From Alteribacillus sp041949975 (lineage in GTDB: Bacteria; Bacillota; Bacilli; Bacillales; Marinococcaceae): a stretch of DNA of 64,000 nucleotides. A program made the position numbers and the translations under genes. The stretch lies in assembly GCF_041949975.1 (NCBI RefSeq), contig NZ_JBHFQG010000001.1, positions 255,549 to 319,548 of the forward strand. The letters run 5' to 3'. The notes beneath the pieces are model-generated. The model had not been told where the DNA came from and did no database searches. It saw nothing but the letters and a program-made list of their open reading frames with translations. Of the stretch, positions 53,111-61,940 are shown in pieces (position 1 is the stretch's first letter; each line of letters begins with the position of its first letter).

Positions 53111-54442
53111 ATGAAAAAGCTATTTGGACTTTTATGGGCACTGGCTCTTTTGCTGCTCATAGCGGCTTGCGGAGCTGACGAATCAGGCTCAGAAGGGGAA
53201 GATAGTGTTGAACCTGCTGAAGAAACCGGTGGAGATGCTGAACAGGCTGCCGGAGAAGGCGGTGGTGAAGGTGACCTTGAAATATTCAGCTGGTGGACCG
53301 GAGCTGGAGAAGAAGACGGTCTAAATGCGCTGATTGAACGTTTTGAAGAAGAACATCCGGATATTTCGGTGGAAAACGCAGCGGTTGCAGGCGGAGCTGG
53401 TACAAATGCAAAAGCAGTGCTGGCAACGCGGATGCAGGGTAATGATCCTCCTTCTACCTTCCAGGTGCATGGCGGGGAAGAACTGAACCAAAGCTGGGTA
53501 GCTGCAGATAAAATGGAACCGCTAAATGATTTTTATGAAGAAGAAGATTTGATGGATAAATTCCCAGAAGAACTGATTGACTTAGTCAGCCATGAAGGCA
53601 ATATCTATTCTGTGCCGGTGAACATACACCGCGGGAACGTTATTTTTTATAATATGAGTGTATTGGAAGAGCACGGGCTGGAACCGCCGACTACCTTTGA
53701 TGAGTTTTTTGAAGTAGCTGAAGAACTGGAAGCTGCCGGGGTTACGCCTTTAGCTTTAGGAGATAAAGAATCTTGGACGGCTACTCAAATTTTCGAAAAT
53801 GTTTTACTTGGAACGCTTGGAGCGGAGGATTATCAAGCGCTTTGGAATGGAGATATCAGCTTTGACAACGAACGTGCAGCTCAAGCAGCTGATACCTTTG
53901 GGCAAATGCTTGAATATGTCAATGACGACCACGCTTCTAGAAACTGGCAGGATGCAGCGCAGCTCGTAGCAGAAGGAGAGGCAGCTATGATCAATATGGG
54001 GGACTGGGCAAAAGGATATTTTGTCAATGACCTCGATCTTGGAGTAAATGAAGACTTTGGCTATCTGCCATTCCCTGAAACAGATGGAAACTTCATGGTA
54101 ATTACTGATACATTCGGCCTTCCAAAAGGAGTAGAAAATCCGGATGACGTGAAGAAATTCTTGTCCGTTCTTGCTTCGGTAGAAGGGCAGGATGACTTTA
54201 ATACACTGAAAGGTTCTATTCCTGCACGAGTAGACGCTGATACATCGAAGTATGACGAGTATGGCACTGACACGATTGAAGACTTCCAGGAGTCTAACCT
54301 GACACCAAGTCTTGCGCATGGTTCTGCAGCATCAGAAGGATATCTCACAAAAGCAAATCAAGCTGTAAACATCTTTGTGACGCAAGGAGACACTGAGCGT
54401 TTGCTGGAATCTCTTGAAACAGCAAGAGTAGAAGAAGATTAA
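53111..54442 (+). CDS. Sugar ABC transporter substrate-binding lipoprotein 3
   Basis: A 443-residue MalE-like lipoprotein. The signal peptide ends in lipobox LLIAAC, followed by a long Glu/Gly-rich linker (about 20-55). It then reads IFSWWTGAGEEDGLNAL, typical of glucose/mannose- or oligosaccharide-type binding proteins. ATG 53111 follows AGGGGG. It is the first gene of an importer probably induced by the upstream sensor system; the ligand may be the sugar sensed. Confidence 0.9.
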   Translation: MKKLFGLLWALALLLLIAACGADESGSEGEDSVEPAEETGGDAEQAAGEGGGEGDLEIFSWWTGAGEEDGLNALIERFEEEHPDISVENAAVAGGAGTNAKAVLATRMQGNDPPSTFQVHGGEELNQSWVAADKMEPLNDFYEEEDLMDKFPEELIDLVSHEGNIYSVPVNIHRGNVIFYNMSVLEEHGLEPPTTFDEFFEVAEELEAAGVTPLALGDKESWTATQIFENVLLGTLGAEDYQALWNGDISFDNERAAQAADTFGQMLEYVNDDHASRNWQDAAQLVAEGEAAMINMGDWAKGYFVNDLDLGVNEDFGYLPFPETDGNFMVITDTFGLPKGVENPDDVKKFLSVLASVEGQDDFNTLKGSIPARVDADTSKYDEYGTDTIEDFQESNLTPSLAHGSAASEGYLTKANQAVNIFVTQGDTERLLESLETARVEED

Positions 54443-54493
54443 TATACAGTCAGCATGTTGTGAGTGATATTTCATGCTGAGTTTCATGTTGGC

Positions 54494-54530
54494 AGGTCTG
54501 GCTCCTCATCATTACGGGCCAGGCCTCTCT
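54494..54530 (+). terminator. Attenuator-like hairpin
   Basis: AGGTCTGGC and GCCAGGCCT form a 9-bp stem with one G-T pair after the binding-protein gene, followed by a weak CTCTCTAT tract. It probably tunes permease expression. Confidence 0.45.
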
Positions 54531-54587
54531 CTATATTATCAAATTGAAACCATGTTGTTGAACAACCTCTTTACTAGGATGATCTCT

Positions 54588-55520
54588 ATGGCGGTTAATG
54601 TAAAAAGAAGAAAAAAAATAAGTAGTGATCAGTGGACCGCAGTAGCCTTTTTAACTCCATCTGTTGTGCTGCTTGGCATCTTCATATACGGATTTATTGG
54701 TTGGACAGGATATGTATCCTTGAGTAATTGGAATACATTAACTCCGGATTTTTCATTTGCTGGTTTATCCAATTATTTATATTTATTTAGTGATTTTCGT
54801 TTTCAAGCAGATTTAAGAAACACCTTGTTTTTTACAATCTTTTTTATCGGTCTTGTCATTATCCTAGGTTTAGGTTTGGCCATTTTAATAGACCAGAAGC
54901 TAAAAGGGGAATCATTTTTTCGAAATATCTTTTTGTTCCCGATGGCTCTCTCATTCGTTGTTACTGGGGTAGTTTGGCAATGGCTGTTAAACCCTTCTAC
55001 AGGTTTCAACCAATTTTTAGAAGTGTTTGGGATTCAGCCGCTTTGGTATACCGATACAAATATACTGGCAGGCTTTCAATGGGGAGCCATTCAATTTGGT
55101 GTTCCCGTTGCCATTATTGCGGTCGTAATTGCAGCAGTATGGCAGATGACTGGATTTTCCCTTGCCATGTATCTGGCTGGGCTGCGTGGTATTCCCGATG
55201 AGCTGAGAGAAGCAGCCAGAGTGGATGGAGCAACTGAACTTCAAGTGTACCGGAAAGTTGTTATTCCAATGCTTATGCCGATTACTGTCAGTGTAGTTAT
55301 TATCATGGCGCATATTTCTCTTAAAATATTTGATCTCGTTTATGCGATGACAGGCTCAGGGGCTAATTTTGTCACGGACGTGCCCGGTGTCTATATGTTT
55401 GAAACGACTTTCCGCGGAAACTATTATGCGCAAGGGGCGGCAATTGCGATTATTATGTTAATTTTAGTAGCAGTCTTTATTGTTCCGTACCTTTGGTATA
55501 ACAGAAAGGGGGAGAGCTGA
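54588..55520 (+). CDS. ABC sugar permease (MalF/UgpA type)
   Basis: A 310-residue six-segment permease with the EAA loop ELREAARVDGATELQVY (about 225-241). ATG 54588 (MAVNVKRRKK) with AGGATGAT upstream is preferred; the frame reaches further upstream over the attenuator hairpin but lacks a ribosome site. Its last base is shared with the next ATG (TGATG). Confidence 0.9.
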   Translation: MAVNVKRRKKISSDQWTAVAFLTPSVVLLGIFIYGFIGWTGYVSLSNWNTLTPDFSFAGLSNYLYLFSDFRFQADLRNTLFFTIFFIGLVIILGLGLAILIDQKLKGESFFRNIFLFPMALSFVVTGVVWQWLLNPSTGFNQFLEVFGIQPLWYTDTNILAGFQWGAIQFGVPVAIIAVVIAAVWQMTGFSLAMYLAGLRGIPDELREAARVDGATELQVYRKVVIPMLMPITVSVVIIMAHISLKIFDLVYAMTGSGANFVTDVPGVYMFETTFRGNYYAQGAAIAIIMLILVAVFIVPYLWYNRKGES

Positions 55521-56341
55521 TGGCGTCATTAAAAGTAGAAAATCTGATAAAATACTTTATTTTAATTGTGCTTGCTGCTGTGTTTCTTTCTCCAGTTTAT
55601 GTCATTTTAGTCACAAGTTTAAAGCCATTAGATGAAGTGTCATTGAATACGATGTGGACCCTGCCGTCAGCAATTGACTTTAGCAGCTACAGCCATGCGT
55701 TTTCAGAGCTTGCCCCCAATTTTATGAATAGTATATATCTTGTCGTTCCGGCGACACTTTTATCAGCTCTGCTTGGGGCTATGAACGGCTATGTACTGTC
55801 AAAATGGAAATTTAAAGGAGCAGACCTGCTTTTCACATTAATGCTGTTTGGTATGTTTATTCCATATCAAAGCATATTAATCCCGCTCATTCAATTTTTA
55901 AGAAGCATTGATTTATATAACTCGATTGCTGGCCTGGTTTTAACACACGTAGTGTATGGATTGCCGATTACAACGCTGATGTTTAGAAATTTCTATGCAA
56001 ATATTCCAGATACAATGATTGAAGCAGCTAAGATTGATGGCGCCAGCTTTCTCGGTATTTTCCGGCGCATTATTCTGCCGCTGTCTGTTACCGGGTTTGT
56101 TGTGGTAGCCATCTGGCAGTTTACAAACATCTGGAACGAATTTTTATTTGCCGTTACGATCACGAACTCAAACAGCCAGCCGATCATGGTGGCCCTGCAA
56201 AATTTATCAGGAAGCCAGATTGTGCAGTGGAATGTGCAGATGGCAGGAGCATTGATTGCGGCTCTGCCCACGTTAATTGTTTATATCATTCTTGGAAAAT
56301 ATTTTGTAAGAGGTTTATTAGCAGGATCTGTGAAAGGATAA
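55520..56341 (+). CDS. ABC sugar permease (MalG/UgpE type)
   Basis: A 273-residue six-segment permease with EAA loop MIEAAKIDGASFLGIF (about 163-178) and C-terminus RGLLAGSVKG. Translationally coupled to the preceding permease. No ATPase or glycoside hydrolase follows, so the operon is transport only. Confidence 0.9.
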   Translation: MASLKVENLIKYFILIVLAAVFLSPVYVILVTSLKPLDEVSLNTMWTLPSAIDFSSYSHAFSELAPNFMNSIYLVVPATLLSALLGAMNGYVLSKWKFKGADLLFTLMLFGMFIPYQSILIPLIQFLRSIDLYNSIAGLVLTHVVYGLPITTLMFRNFYANIPDTMIEAAKIDGASFLGIFRRIILPLSVTGFVVVAIWQFTNIWNEFLFAVTITNSNSQPIMVALQNLSGSQIVQWNVQMAGALIAALPTLIVYIILGKYFVRGLLAGSVKG

Positions 56342-56349
56342 TAGGGAAT

Positions 56350-56383
56350 AAGCCGGTTCGGTCCGGAGCAGTCGAACCGGCTT
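56350..56383. terminator. Terminator between convergent genes
   Basis: AAGCCGGTTCG/CGAACCGGCTT, a perfect 11-bp stem between the permease gene and the nitroreductase gene. The T-tract is short on the plus strand. Confidence 0.75.
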
Positions 56384-56397
56384 TGCAATGGGAACAT

Positions 56398-56925
56398 TTA
56401 TTTCTTAAAAGTTTCATAGTGGACGAGCTCACTATGATCTGGCGGGGTTTTCGGACCTGGGTGATCAGCAGGGTAGCCCAGCCCTAAAATGGCAACGATT
56501 CGACGGTCATCAGGAATGGACAATGCTTTACGGACGAAACCCTCTCTTTTTTCTGATTCTTCTTGGTCTTGAGCGTGGTAAATCGCTCCAAATGCTGAAC
56601 CTAGTCCGTTGTCAACAGCAGCCAGCCATATGAAGCTGCAAGCGATCGAAGCATCCTGAATCCAATATTTGCTTACACCGGGTCTGCCTGTTACGACAAT
56701 GGCTGCTATAGCTTCTTTCAGCCATGGTACAAAAGGTGTAGATCCTTCTAAATGCTGCAACATATCTTTGTTTTGTACCACAATAAATTCACGGGAAGGC
56801 AGGTTATTGCCAGAGGGTGCAAGTACTGCAGCATCTACAAGTTCTTTCATTATTTTTTTTGGAATATCTTTGTTCTGGTAGCTCGTGATTTCGCGCCGGT
56901 TTCGAATAATATCTTGATAATCCAT
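56398..56925 (-). CDS. Nitroreductase family protein
   Basis: A 175-residue FMN-dependent oxidoreductase with the N-terminal RNRREITSYQ (phosphate-contacting Arg residues), VLAPSGNNLPSREF near 35-48 and a GLGYPADHPG segment near the C-terminus. It uses NAD(P)H to reduce nitro compounds, quinones or flavins. It is short but complete for the family. ATG 56925 follows AAAGGGCGG. Confidence 0.85.
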   Translation of the reverse strand: MDYQDIIRNRREITSYQNKDIPKKIMKELVDAAVLAPSGNNLPSREFIVVQNKDMLQHLEGSTPFVPWLKEAIAAIVVTGRPGVSKYWIQDASIACSFIWLAAVDNGLGSAFGAIYHAQDQEESEKREGFVRKALSIPDDRRIVAILGLGYPADHPGPKTPPDHSELVHYETFKK

Positions 56926-56976
56926 TCTAAACCGCCCTTTCTAATAGAAATTGGAAGTCACTACCATCATATCATA

Positions 56977-57529
56977 TTATTTCTTTTCTACTATTTGAAA
57001 GATATCCCCGTTTTCAAAAAGCGCAATGACTTCATCAAGCCAGCTGTAATAGCGGATCGCTTTATGAAGTTTATTGATATCCTGTTTTGTCTGCTCTTTC
57101 ACGGAAAGCTCATCTGTTTGCTCGTGAAGGTCTTCAAGCTCATCTAAGGCTTGTAAAGCAGCGTCATGGTTATTATCTGTTGCTTCTCTCCATCGATTAA
57201 CAAATACAGAAGTAAATGACTTATACCAATCATCGTCTGTTTGATATAGATCTTTTCTTACTCCTTTTTCCCAAACTCTAGACAGCATAAAAGCATCCGT
57301 AAGCGCACGAACACCGGTGCTCATGCTTGTTTTACTCATTTCGAGTGCCTTGCTCATACTATCTAACGTCATTGGTTTATCAGAAAACAACACGGTTCCA
57401 TATAACCTTCCATTTGTCTCTGAAATAACCGTATAATCCCATGTTCTGTGCCATCACCGAGATAAAATCGTGTCTCGTGTTCTGAAGCTTTTCCCAATCT
57501 TTTAATGTCTTTTTACTAATGTCGTCCAT
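56977..57529 (-). pseudogene. gbsR: GbsR-type transcriptional repressor with one-base frameshift
   Basis: ATG 57529 (AAAGGAGG upstream) opens a frame reading VMAQNMGLYG and then shifts out of frame, stopping at 57380. One base over, the sequence continues ISETNGRLYGTVLFSDKPM, then MSKTSMSTGVRAL, and runs to 56977. Together they form a GbsR/MarR-type regulator of about 183 residues. An extra base in the GGTTATT stretch near 57424-57430 explains the break. GbsR proteins repress glycine-betaine uptake or synthesis genes, and the opuA operon lies divergent next door. An inactive repressor, or a sequencing error, are the two readings. Confidence 0.75.
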
Positions 57530-57670
57530 TTCTTTTAGAACCTCCTTTCCCAGTTTTTTCTATTCATTGTTAAAAAGTTTAACAGAATAGAAGAATACGG
57601 CAAAAATGAAAGAATAGTATGAATTATGTCGAAAAAAGCAGACATTACTAGATATAAGCAAATAAAGTTC

Positions 57671-57706
57671 ATACAGTTTATACTTTACGATTCAAACAAA
57701 CTGTAT
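57671..57706. promoter_or_regulatory. Inverted repeat upstream of opuA
   Basis: ATACAGTTT (57671-57679) and AAACTGTAT (57698-57706) are perfect inverted 9-mers 18 bases apart, followed by TTGACG at 57706. The site lies between gbsR and opuAA and is a plausible binding site for a GbsR-type dimer. Otherwise 57530-57800 is AT-rich with no gene. Confidence 0.5.
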
Positions 57707-57800
57707 TGACGATAAATAAGGTTTGCTACTTTTTCCCTACTCCCGTATAGTTGAAAAAGTGATTTACAGAACGCACAAATGATTAAAGAGGTGTATAAGG

Positions 57801-59003
57801 GTGGCCAAATTAAGAGTAGATGGCCTGACGAAGGTTTTTGGGAAAAAGCCGAAAAAGGCATTAGAACTTCTCAAACAAAATAAACGCAAAGACGACATTT
57901 TAAAAGAAACCGGAAATACGGTTGGGGTAAACCGAGCTTCCTTTTCCGTGGAAGATGGAGAAATTTTTGTCATCATGGGGCTTTCCGGAAGCGGGAAATC
58001 AACACTCGTTCGGTTATTAAACCGTTTGATTAACCCGACAGCCGGCAGTGTCTGGGTGGACGGAAAAGATTTATCTGCCATGGATGATAAAACACTTCGC
58101 GAAACCCGCCGGAAGAAAATGAGCATGGTTTTCCAAAAGTTCGGGTTGTTTCCTTTCCGAACCGTGCTGAGCAATGTAGAATACGGACTCGAGATTCAAG
58201 GGGAAGGAAAAGAAGATAGAAGAAAAAAGGCCTTAAATGCACTGGAGCTGGTTGGATTAAACGGCTATGAAAATATGTATCCAGACGAACTTTCCGGGGG
58301 AATGCAGCAGCGTGTGGGGCTGGCTAGAGCACTCGCGAATGATCCGGATATTTTATTAATGGACGAAGCCTTTTCCGCACTTGATCCGCTTATCCGAAAA
58401 GATATGCAGGACGAACTGCTCGATCTGCAAACGAAAATGAAAAAGACGATCGTGTTTATTACACACGATTTGGATGAAGCGCTTCGGATTGGAGACCGGA
58501 TTACGATCATGAAAGACGGTGCTATTGTTCAAATAGGTACACCTGAAGAAATCCTCACCAATCCGGAAAATGAATATGTAGAAAAATTCGTAGAAGATGT
58601 AGACCGCTCTAAGGTGTTCACGGTAGAAAATGTTATGTCACGGGCAGAGTCTGTCAATGTGGATAAAGAAGGTCCGCGGGTGGCGCTGCAAAGAATGAGA
58701 GATGCTAGAATATCCAGTATTTATGTTACTAATAGAGAAAGAAAGCTGTTAGGAATTGTTCATGCAGATGAAGTCTCCCGTCTTGTAAAAGAAGGAAAAG
58801 ATAATCTCGAAGAAATCATTCAGACAGACGTTCCTGTTGCAGCAAAAGATACAGTGCTTAGAGATATTATGAATTTACTTACTTATACCAATGTACCGGT
58901 AGCTGTTGTAGAAGAAGAAAAATTAAAAGGCGTTGTCGTTCGTGGCACAGTCATAGCGGCACTGTCCGGAAGTGAGGTGGAGCACAATGGACTTCCTTCC
59001 TAG
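57801..59003 (+). CDS. opuAA: Glycine betaine ABC transporter ATPase
   Basis: A 400-residue ATPase energising glycine-betaine import for osmoprotection. Walker A GLSGSGKST (about 61-69), signature LSGGMQQRVGLARAL (about 167-181), Walker B ILLMDEAFSALD, and two C-terminal CBS domains (about 270-395), which in OpuA proteins sense ionic strength. GTG 57801 has AGAGGTG eight bases upstream. The permease start lies 17 bases inside its end. Confidence 0.95.
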   Translation: MAKLRVDGLTKVFGKKPKKALELLKQNKRKDDILKETGNTVGVNRASFSVEDGEIFVIMGLSGSGKSTLVRLLNRLINPTAGSVWVDGKDLSAMDDKTLRETRRKKMSMVFQKFGLFPFRTVLSNVEYGLEIQGEGKEDRRKKALNALELVGLNGYENMYPDELSGGMQQRVGLARALANDPDILLMDEAFSALDPLIRKDMQDELLDLQTKMKKTIVFITHDLDEALRIGDRITIMKDGAIVQIGTPEEILTNPENEYVEKFVEDVDRSKVFTVENVMSRAESVNVDKEGPRVALQRMRDARISSIYVTNRERKLLGIVHADEVSRLVKEGKDNLEEIIQTDVPVAAKDTVLRDIMNLLTYTNVPVAVVEEEKLKGVVVRGTVIAALSGSEVEHNGLPS

Positions 59004-59820
59004 ACTCCCGTTAGCAGATTGGATCGATGCATTTGTCGATTGGTTAAAAAATGGAGATTTCTTATTTGATTCATTAACTGGATTAATTAAAGCTGTTATC
59101 GAAGGATTAGAAGCAACGATCGGTTTTTTACCATCCTGGATATTAATTATTTTACTGACAGCTTTAACGTTTTGGTTTGCCGGCCGTAAAACAGGCCTTA
59201 CCATATTCATTTTTCTCGGCTTGTTTCTCATCGACAATATGGGTTATTGGGAAGACATGGTATTAACCCTGGCGATTGTTATATCGGCTTCTTTAATTTC
59301 CGTTGTAGTCGGGGTGCCATTTGGTATTTGGATGGCGAAAAATGACATAGTAGAAGACATTATAAAACCAGTGCTGGATTTTATGCAGACGATGCCGGCC
59401 TTTGTTTACTTAATCCCAGCAGTTGCATTCTTTGGGATTGGAGAAGTGCCAGGGGTGGTGGCTTCTGTAATATTTGCCATGCCGCCGACTATTCGTTTGA
59501 CGAATTTGGGGATTCGTCAAGTGTCCACCGAAGCAATCGAAGCCGCAGATGCATTTGGTTCCACACCATCGCAGAAACTGTTTAAAGTTCAGCTGCCGAT
59601 GGCTAAAGTCACCATCATGGCTGGTATTAACCAAACCATTATGCTTGCTTTATCGATGGTCGTTATCGCTTCGATGATCGGAGCAGGCGGACTTGGGACA
59701 GCGGTTTATTATGCCGTTGGCCGTAACGATGCAGGCGGAGGCTTTGAAGCAGGCTTTGCCATCGTTATTCTCGCCATTATTCTTGATCGCCTAACACAAA
59801 GCTTAAGCAAAGACAAATAG
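58987..59820 (+). CDS. opuAB: Glycine betaine ABC transporter permease
   Basis: A 277-residue membrane permease (ProW/OpuAB type) with a cytoplasmic EAA-like loop EAIEAADAFGSTPSQKLFKV near 180. The ATG at 58987 is chosen because GAGGTGG precedes it; it overlaps opuAA by 17 bases. It forms the translocation path used by the binding protein encoded at 59891. Confidence 0.94.
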   Translation: MDFLPRLPLADWIDAFVDWLKNGDFLFDSLTGLIKAVIEGLEATIGFLPSWILIILLTALTFWFAGRKTGLTIFIFLGLFLIDNMGYWEDMVLTLAIVISASLISVVVGVPFGIWMAKNDIVEDIIKPVLDFMQTMPAFVYLIPAVAFFGIGEVPGVVASVIFAMPPTIRLTNLGIRQVSTEAIEAADAFGSTPSQKLFKVQLPMAKVTIMAGINQTIMLALSMVVIASMIGAGGLGTAVYYAVGRNDAGGGFEAGFAIVILAIILDRLTQSLSKDK

Positions 59821-59823
59821 GGG

Positions 59824-59860
59824 TGTTTACCTCTTGTTCTTTAATGAATGAGAGTAAACA
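59824..59860 (+). terminator. Hairpin between opuAB and opuAC
   Basis: TGTTTACCTCT pairs with AGAGTAAACA with one bulge, followed by an AT-rich tract. It may stabilise or limit transcripts ahead of the binding-protein gene. Confidence 0.45.
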
Positions 59861-59890
59861 TAAATATAATTTTTTATAAGGAGTGGGTCA

Positions 59891-60847
59891 ATGATGATGA
59901 AGACATGGAAAAGAGTAGGTATAGCTGCAGGGCTTTCCTTGTCTCTTGTTCTTGCAGCATGCGGAGCAGAGGAAGATGAAGATACCACAGAAGAGGCATC
60001 AGAAGAAACAGAAGAAAACGTTGCGGATGAAGGCAGTGAAGACGAAGCAGCAGGCAATGTAGGAGAAGAAGTAGATTACACGATCACGGGCATTGACGCT
60101 GGTGCTGGTGTTATGGCTGCAGCAGAGCAAGCTTTGGAAGATTATGAATTAGAAGACTGGAGCGTACAGCCAAGTTCTTCAGCTGCTATGACAAGTGCTT
60201 TAGATGATGCGATCGCAAACGAAGAGCCTATTATCGTTACCGGCTGGAACCCGCATTGGAAGTTTGCTGTTCATGATTTGAAATATTTTGAAGATCCTGA
60301 AGGTTCCTTTGGGGAAGCAGAAGATATTCATACTCTCGTAAGAAACGGCTTAGAAGAAGATATGCCGGAAGCTTACCAGGTTCTTGATAACTTCCATTGG
60401 GAAGGCGAGGACATGGAAGAAGTAATGCTTGAGGTTAATGAAGGAACCGAACCAGAAGAGGCTGCCCGTACTTGGGTAGACGATAATGAAGACATGGTTT
60501 CCGAATGGACAGACGGTGTCGAAGAAGTAGACGGTGAACAAATCACACTTGCATTTGTAGCGTGGGATTCCGAAATTGCTTCTACAAATGTGGTGGCCAC
60601 GGTATTGTCTGATCTCGGGTATGAAGTAGAGACAAACTCTATGGAAGCACCTATCATGTTTGGTGCGGTTGCTGAAAATGAAGCAGATGCAATGGTAGCT
60701 GCTTGGCTCCCGGCAACACATGAACAATATTATAACGATTATGAAGGAGAATTCGAAGACCTTGGTGCAAACCTTGAAGGCGCGAAAATCGGTCTGGTTG
60801 TACCGGAATATGTAGAAGCTGATTCCATCGAAGATCTTCAACAATAA
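59891..60847 (+). CDS. opuAC: Glycine betaine-binding lipoprotein
   Basis: A 318-residue lipoprotein. The signal peptide ends in lipobox LVLAAC, followed by a very acidic linker (about 22-55). Tryptophan-containing segments GWNPHWKF and AAWLPATHEQYY fit the aromatic cage that holds the trimethylammonium group. Its strong acidity agrees with a saline habitat. ATG 59891 follows AAGGAG. Confidence 0.93.
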   Translation: MMMKTWKRVGIAAGLSLSLVLAACGAEEDEDTTEEASEETEENVADEGSEDEAAGNVGEEVDYTITGIDAGAGVMAAAEQALEDYELEDWSVQPSSSAAMTSALDDAIANEEPIIVTGWNPHWKFAVHDLKYFEDPEGSFGEAEDIHTLVRNGLEEDMPEAYQVLDNFHWEGEDMEEVMLEVNEGTEPEEAARTWVDDNEDMVSEWTDGVEEVDGEQITLAFVAWDSEIASTNVVATVLSDLGYEVETNSMEAPIMFGAVAENEADAMVAAWLPATHEQYYNDYEGEFEDLGANLEGAKIGLVVPEYVEADSIEDLQQ

Positions 60848-60860
60848 TCTTTCGTAGGAT

Positions 60861-60891
60861 AGGCCGCTCCAAATCTGGGGCGGTCTTTTTC
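60861..60891 (+). terminator. Terminator of the opuA operon
   Basis: AGGCCGCTCC pairs with GGGGCGGTCT, with G-T pairs, followed by TTTTTC. Confidence 0.8.
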
Positions 60892-61013
60892 TATTTTTAG
60901 GGAATATGGAGGAATGGGGAGGCATGAGCCCGGATCGTACAAGAGTGTCTTGGAATCCGAAGAGGGAGGTAGCTGTTGCTTAAATCCATTTGAAAGAAGA
61001 ACAAGAGAAGTAC

Positions 61014-61145
61014 GGTAACCAAGAAGGGGTCTTGAAGCCTAAGAAAGGATAATCCATACGCAAATGGTCACTAAGAAGGATCCTTGAAGCCCGTTGGTTA
61101 CCTCAAATGAAAAGAACGGGCATCAAGAAGGCTTCTTGAACTCCG
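61014..61145 (+). repeat. Intergenic repeat array, three units at 51-53 bp spacing
   Basis: GGTAACCAAGAAGGGGTCTT (61014), GGTCACTAAGAAGGATCCTT (61065) and GGGCATCAAGAAGGCTTCTT (61118) are clear copies of one unit, each followed by GAAGCC or GAACTCC. Nothing coding was found in 60892-61189. Confidence 0.7.
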
Positions 61146-61189
61146 TTTTCCCGCCTGAAGCGGAGAAATGGGACTTTCACCCATAAAAA

Positions 61190-61226
61190 GGAGAAGGCCC
61201 ATTATTTTCGATGGGACCTTCCTCCA
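61190..61226. terminator. Terminator downstream of moaD
   Basis: AAGGCCCAT and ATGGGACCTT pair with one mismatch, flanked by GGAG and CCTCC. It ends the molybdenum cofactor transcript on the minus strand. Confidence 0.65.
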
Positions 61227-61237
61227 TAAAAAGAACA

Positions 61238-61471
61238 TTATCCGCCGCTTACTGGCGGAATCAAAGCAACCGTATCTCCGTCTTCAAGCACTTCCGATCC
61301 ATCAGCATAGTCTTCGTTTACCGCTGCCATCGTATGATCAAGAGAAGGCAGGCCATGCTCTTTTTCCAGCCATTGCTTTAATTGATCTACGGTTAATCCA
61401 GCTTTTTCTATTTCCAAACTGTTCTTTCCGGTTTCTTCTTGCAGCCGGGCAAAAAACAACACTTTAATCAT
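61238..61471 (-). CDS. moaD: Molybdopterin synthase small subunit
   Basis: A 77-residue ubiquitin-fold sulfur carrier ending PPVSGG; the terminal Gly-Gly is adenylated and thiocarboxylated to donate sulfur to precursor Z. ATG 61471 is preceded by GAAAGGAGC. It overlaps the end of moaE by eight bases, in line with the MoaD-MoaE heterotetramer. Confidence 0.92.
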   Translation of the reverse strand: MIKVLFFARLQEETGKNSLEIEKAGLTVDQLKQWLEKEHGLPSLDHTMAAVNEDYADGSEVLEDGDTVALIPPVSGG

Positions 61472-61940
61472 TGCTTGCTCCTTTCGGGGGTTTTCCTTCC
61501 GGATAGGGGGTGTTTTCCAGCTGATCACCGATCCAGGCTGAGCCATCATCCCAATGTTCTTTTTTCCATATGGGCACGATTTCCTTGATACGCTCAATAA
61601 TATATTCATTGGATTCATATGCGGTTTTGCGGTGAGGCGAGGATACGGCGATCACGACAGCTGCATCTGATATTTCTAGTGTTCCGGTTCGGTGAGTGAT
61701 TGCACTCATCGCATCCGGCCATTTTTCTTGTACTTCTTTATCAATTTTGGCAAGCATTTTTTCCGCCATATTCTTATAAGCCTGGTATTCTAGCCGAATC
61801 GTACGTTTACCATGTGTAAATTCACGGACGGTGCCGATAAATATAGTAATCGCTCCGCATTCACGGCGCGTGACTTTCTGAATGACATCCTCTGTTGAAA
61901 TAGGGTGATCCGTCACCTTAAAGCGTTTATCTTCACTCAT
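61464..61940 (-). CDS. moaE: Molybdopterin synthase catalytic subunit
   Basis: A 158-residue subunit that converts precursor Z to molybdopterin with MoaD thiocarboxylate. It shows GAITIFIGTVREFTHGK (about 31-47), LEYQAYKNMAEK, SSPHRKTAYES and the catalytic Lys region IWKKEHW. ATG 61940 follows AAAGGTGAG. It overlaps mobB by eight bases. Confidence 0.93.
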   Translation of the reverse strand: MSEDKRFKVTDHPISTEDVIQKVTRRECGAITIFIGTVREFTHGKRTIRLEYQAYKNMAEKMLAKIDKEVQEKWPDAMSAITHRTGTLEISDAAVVIAVSSPHRKTAYESNEYIIERIKEIVPIWKKEHWDDGSAWIGDQLENTPYPEGKPPKGASND

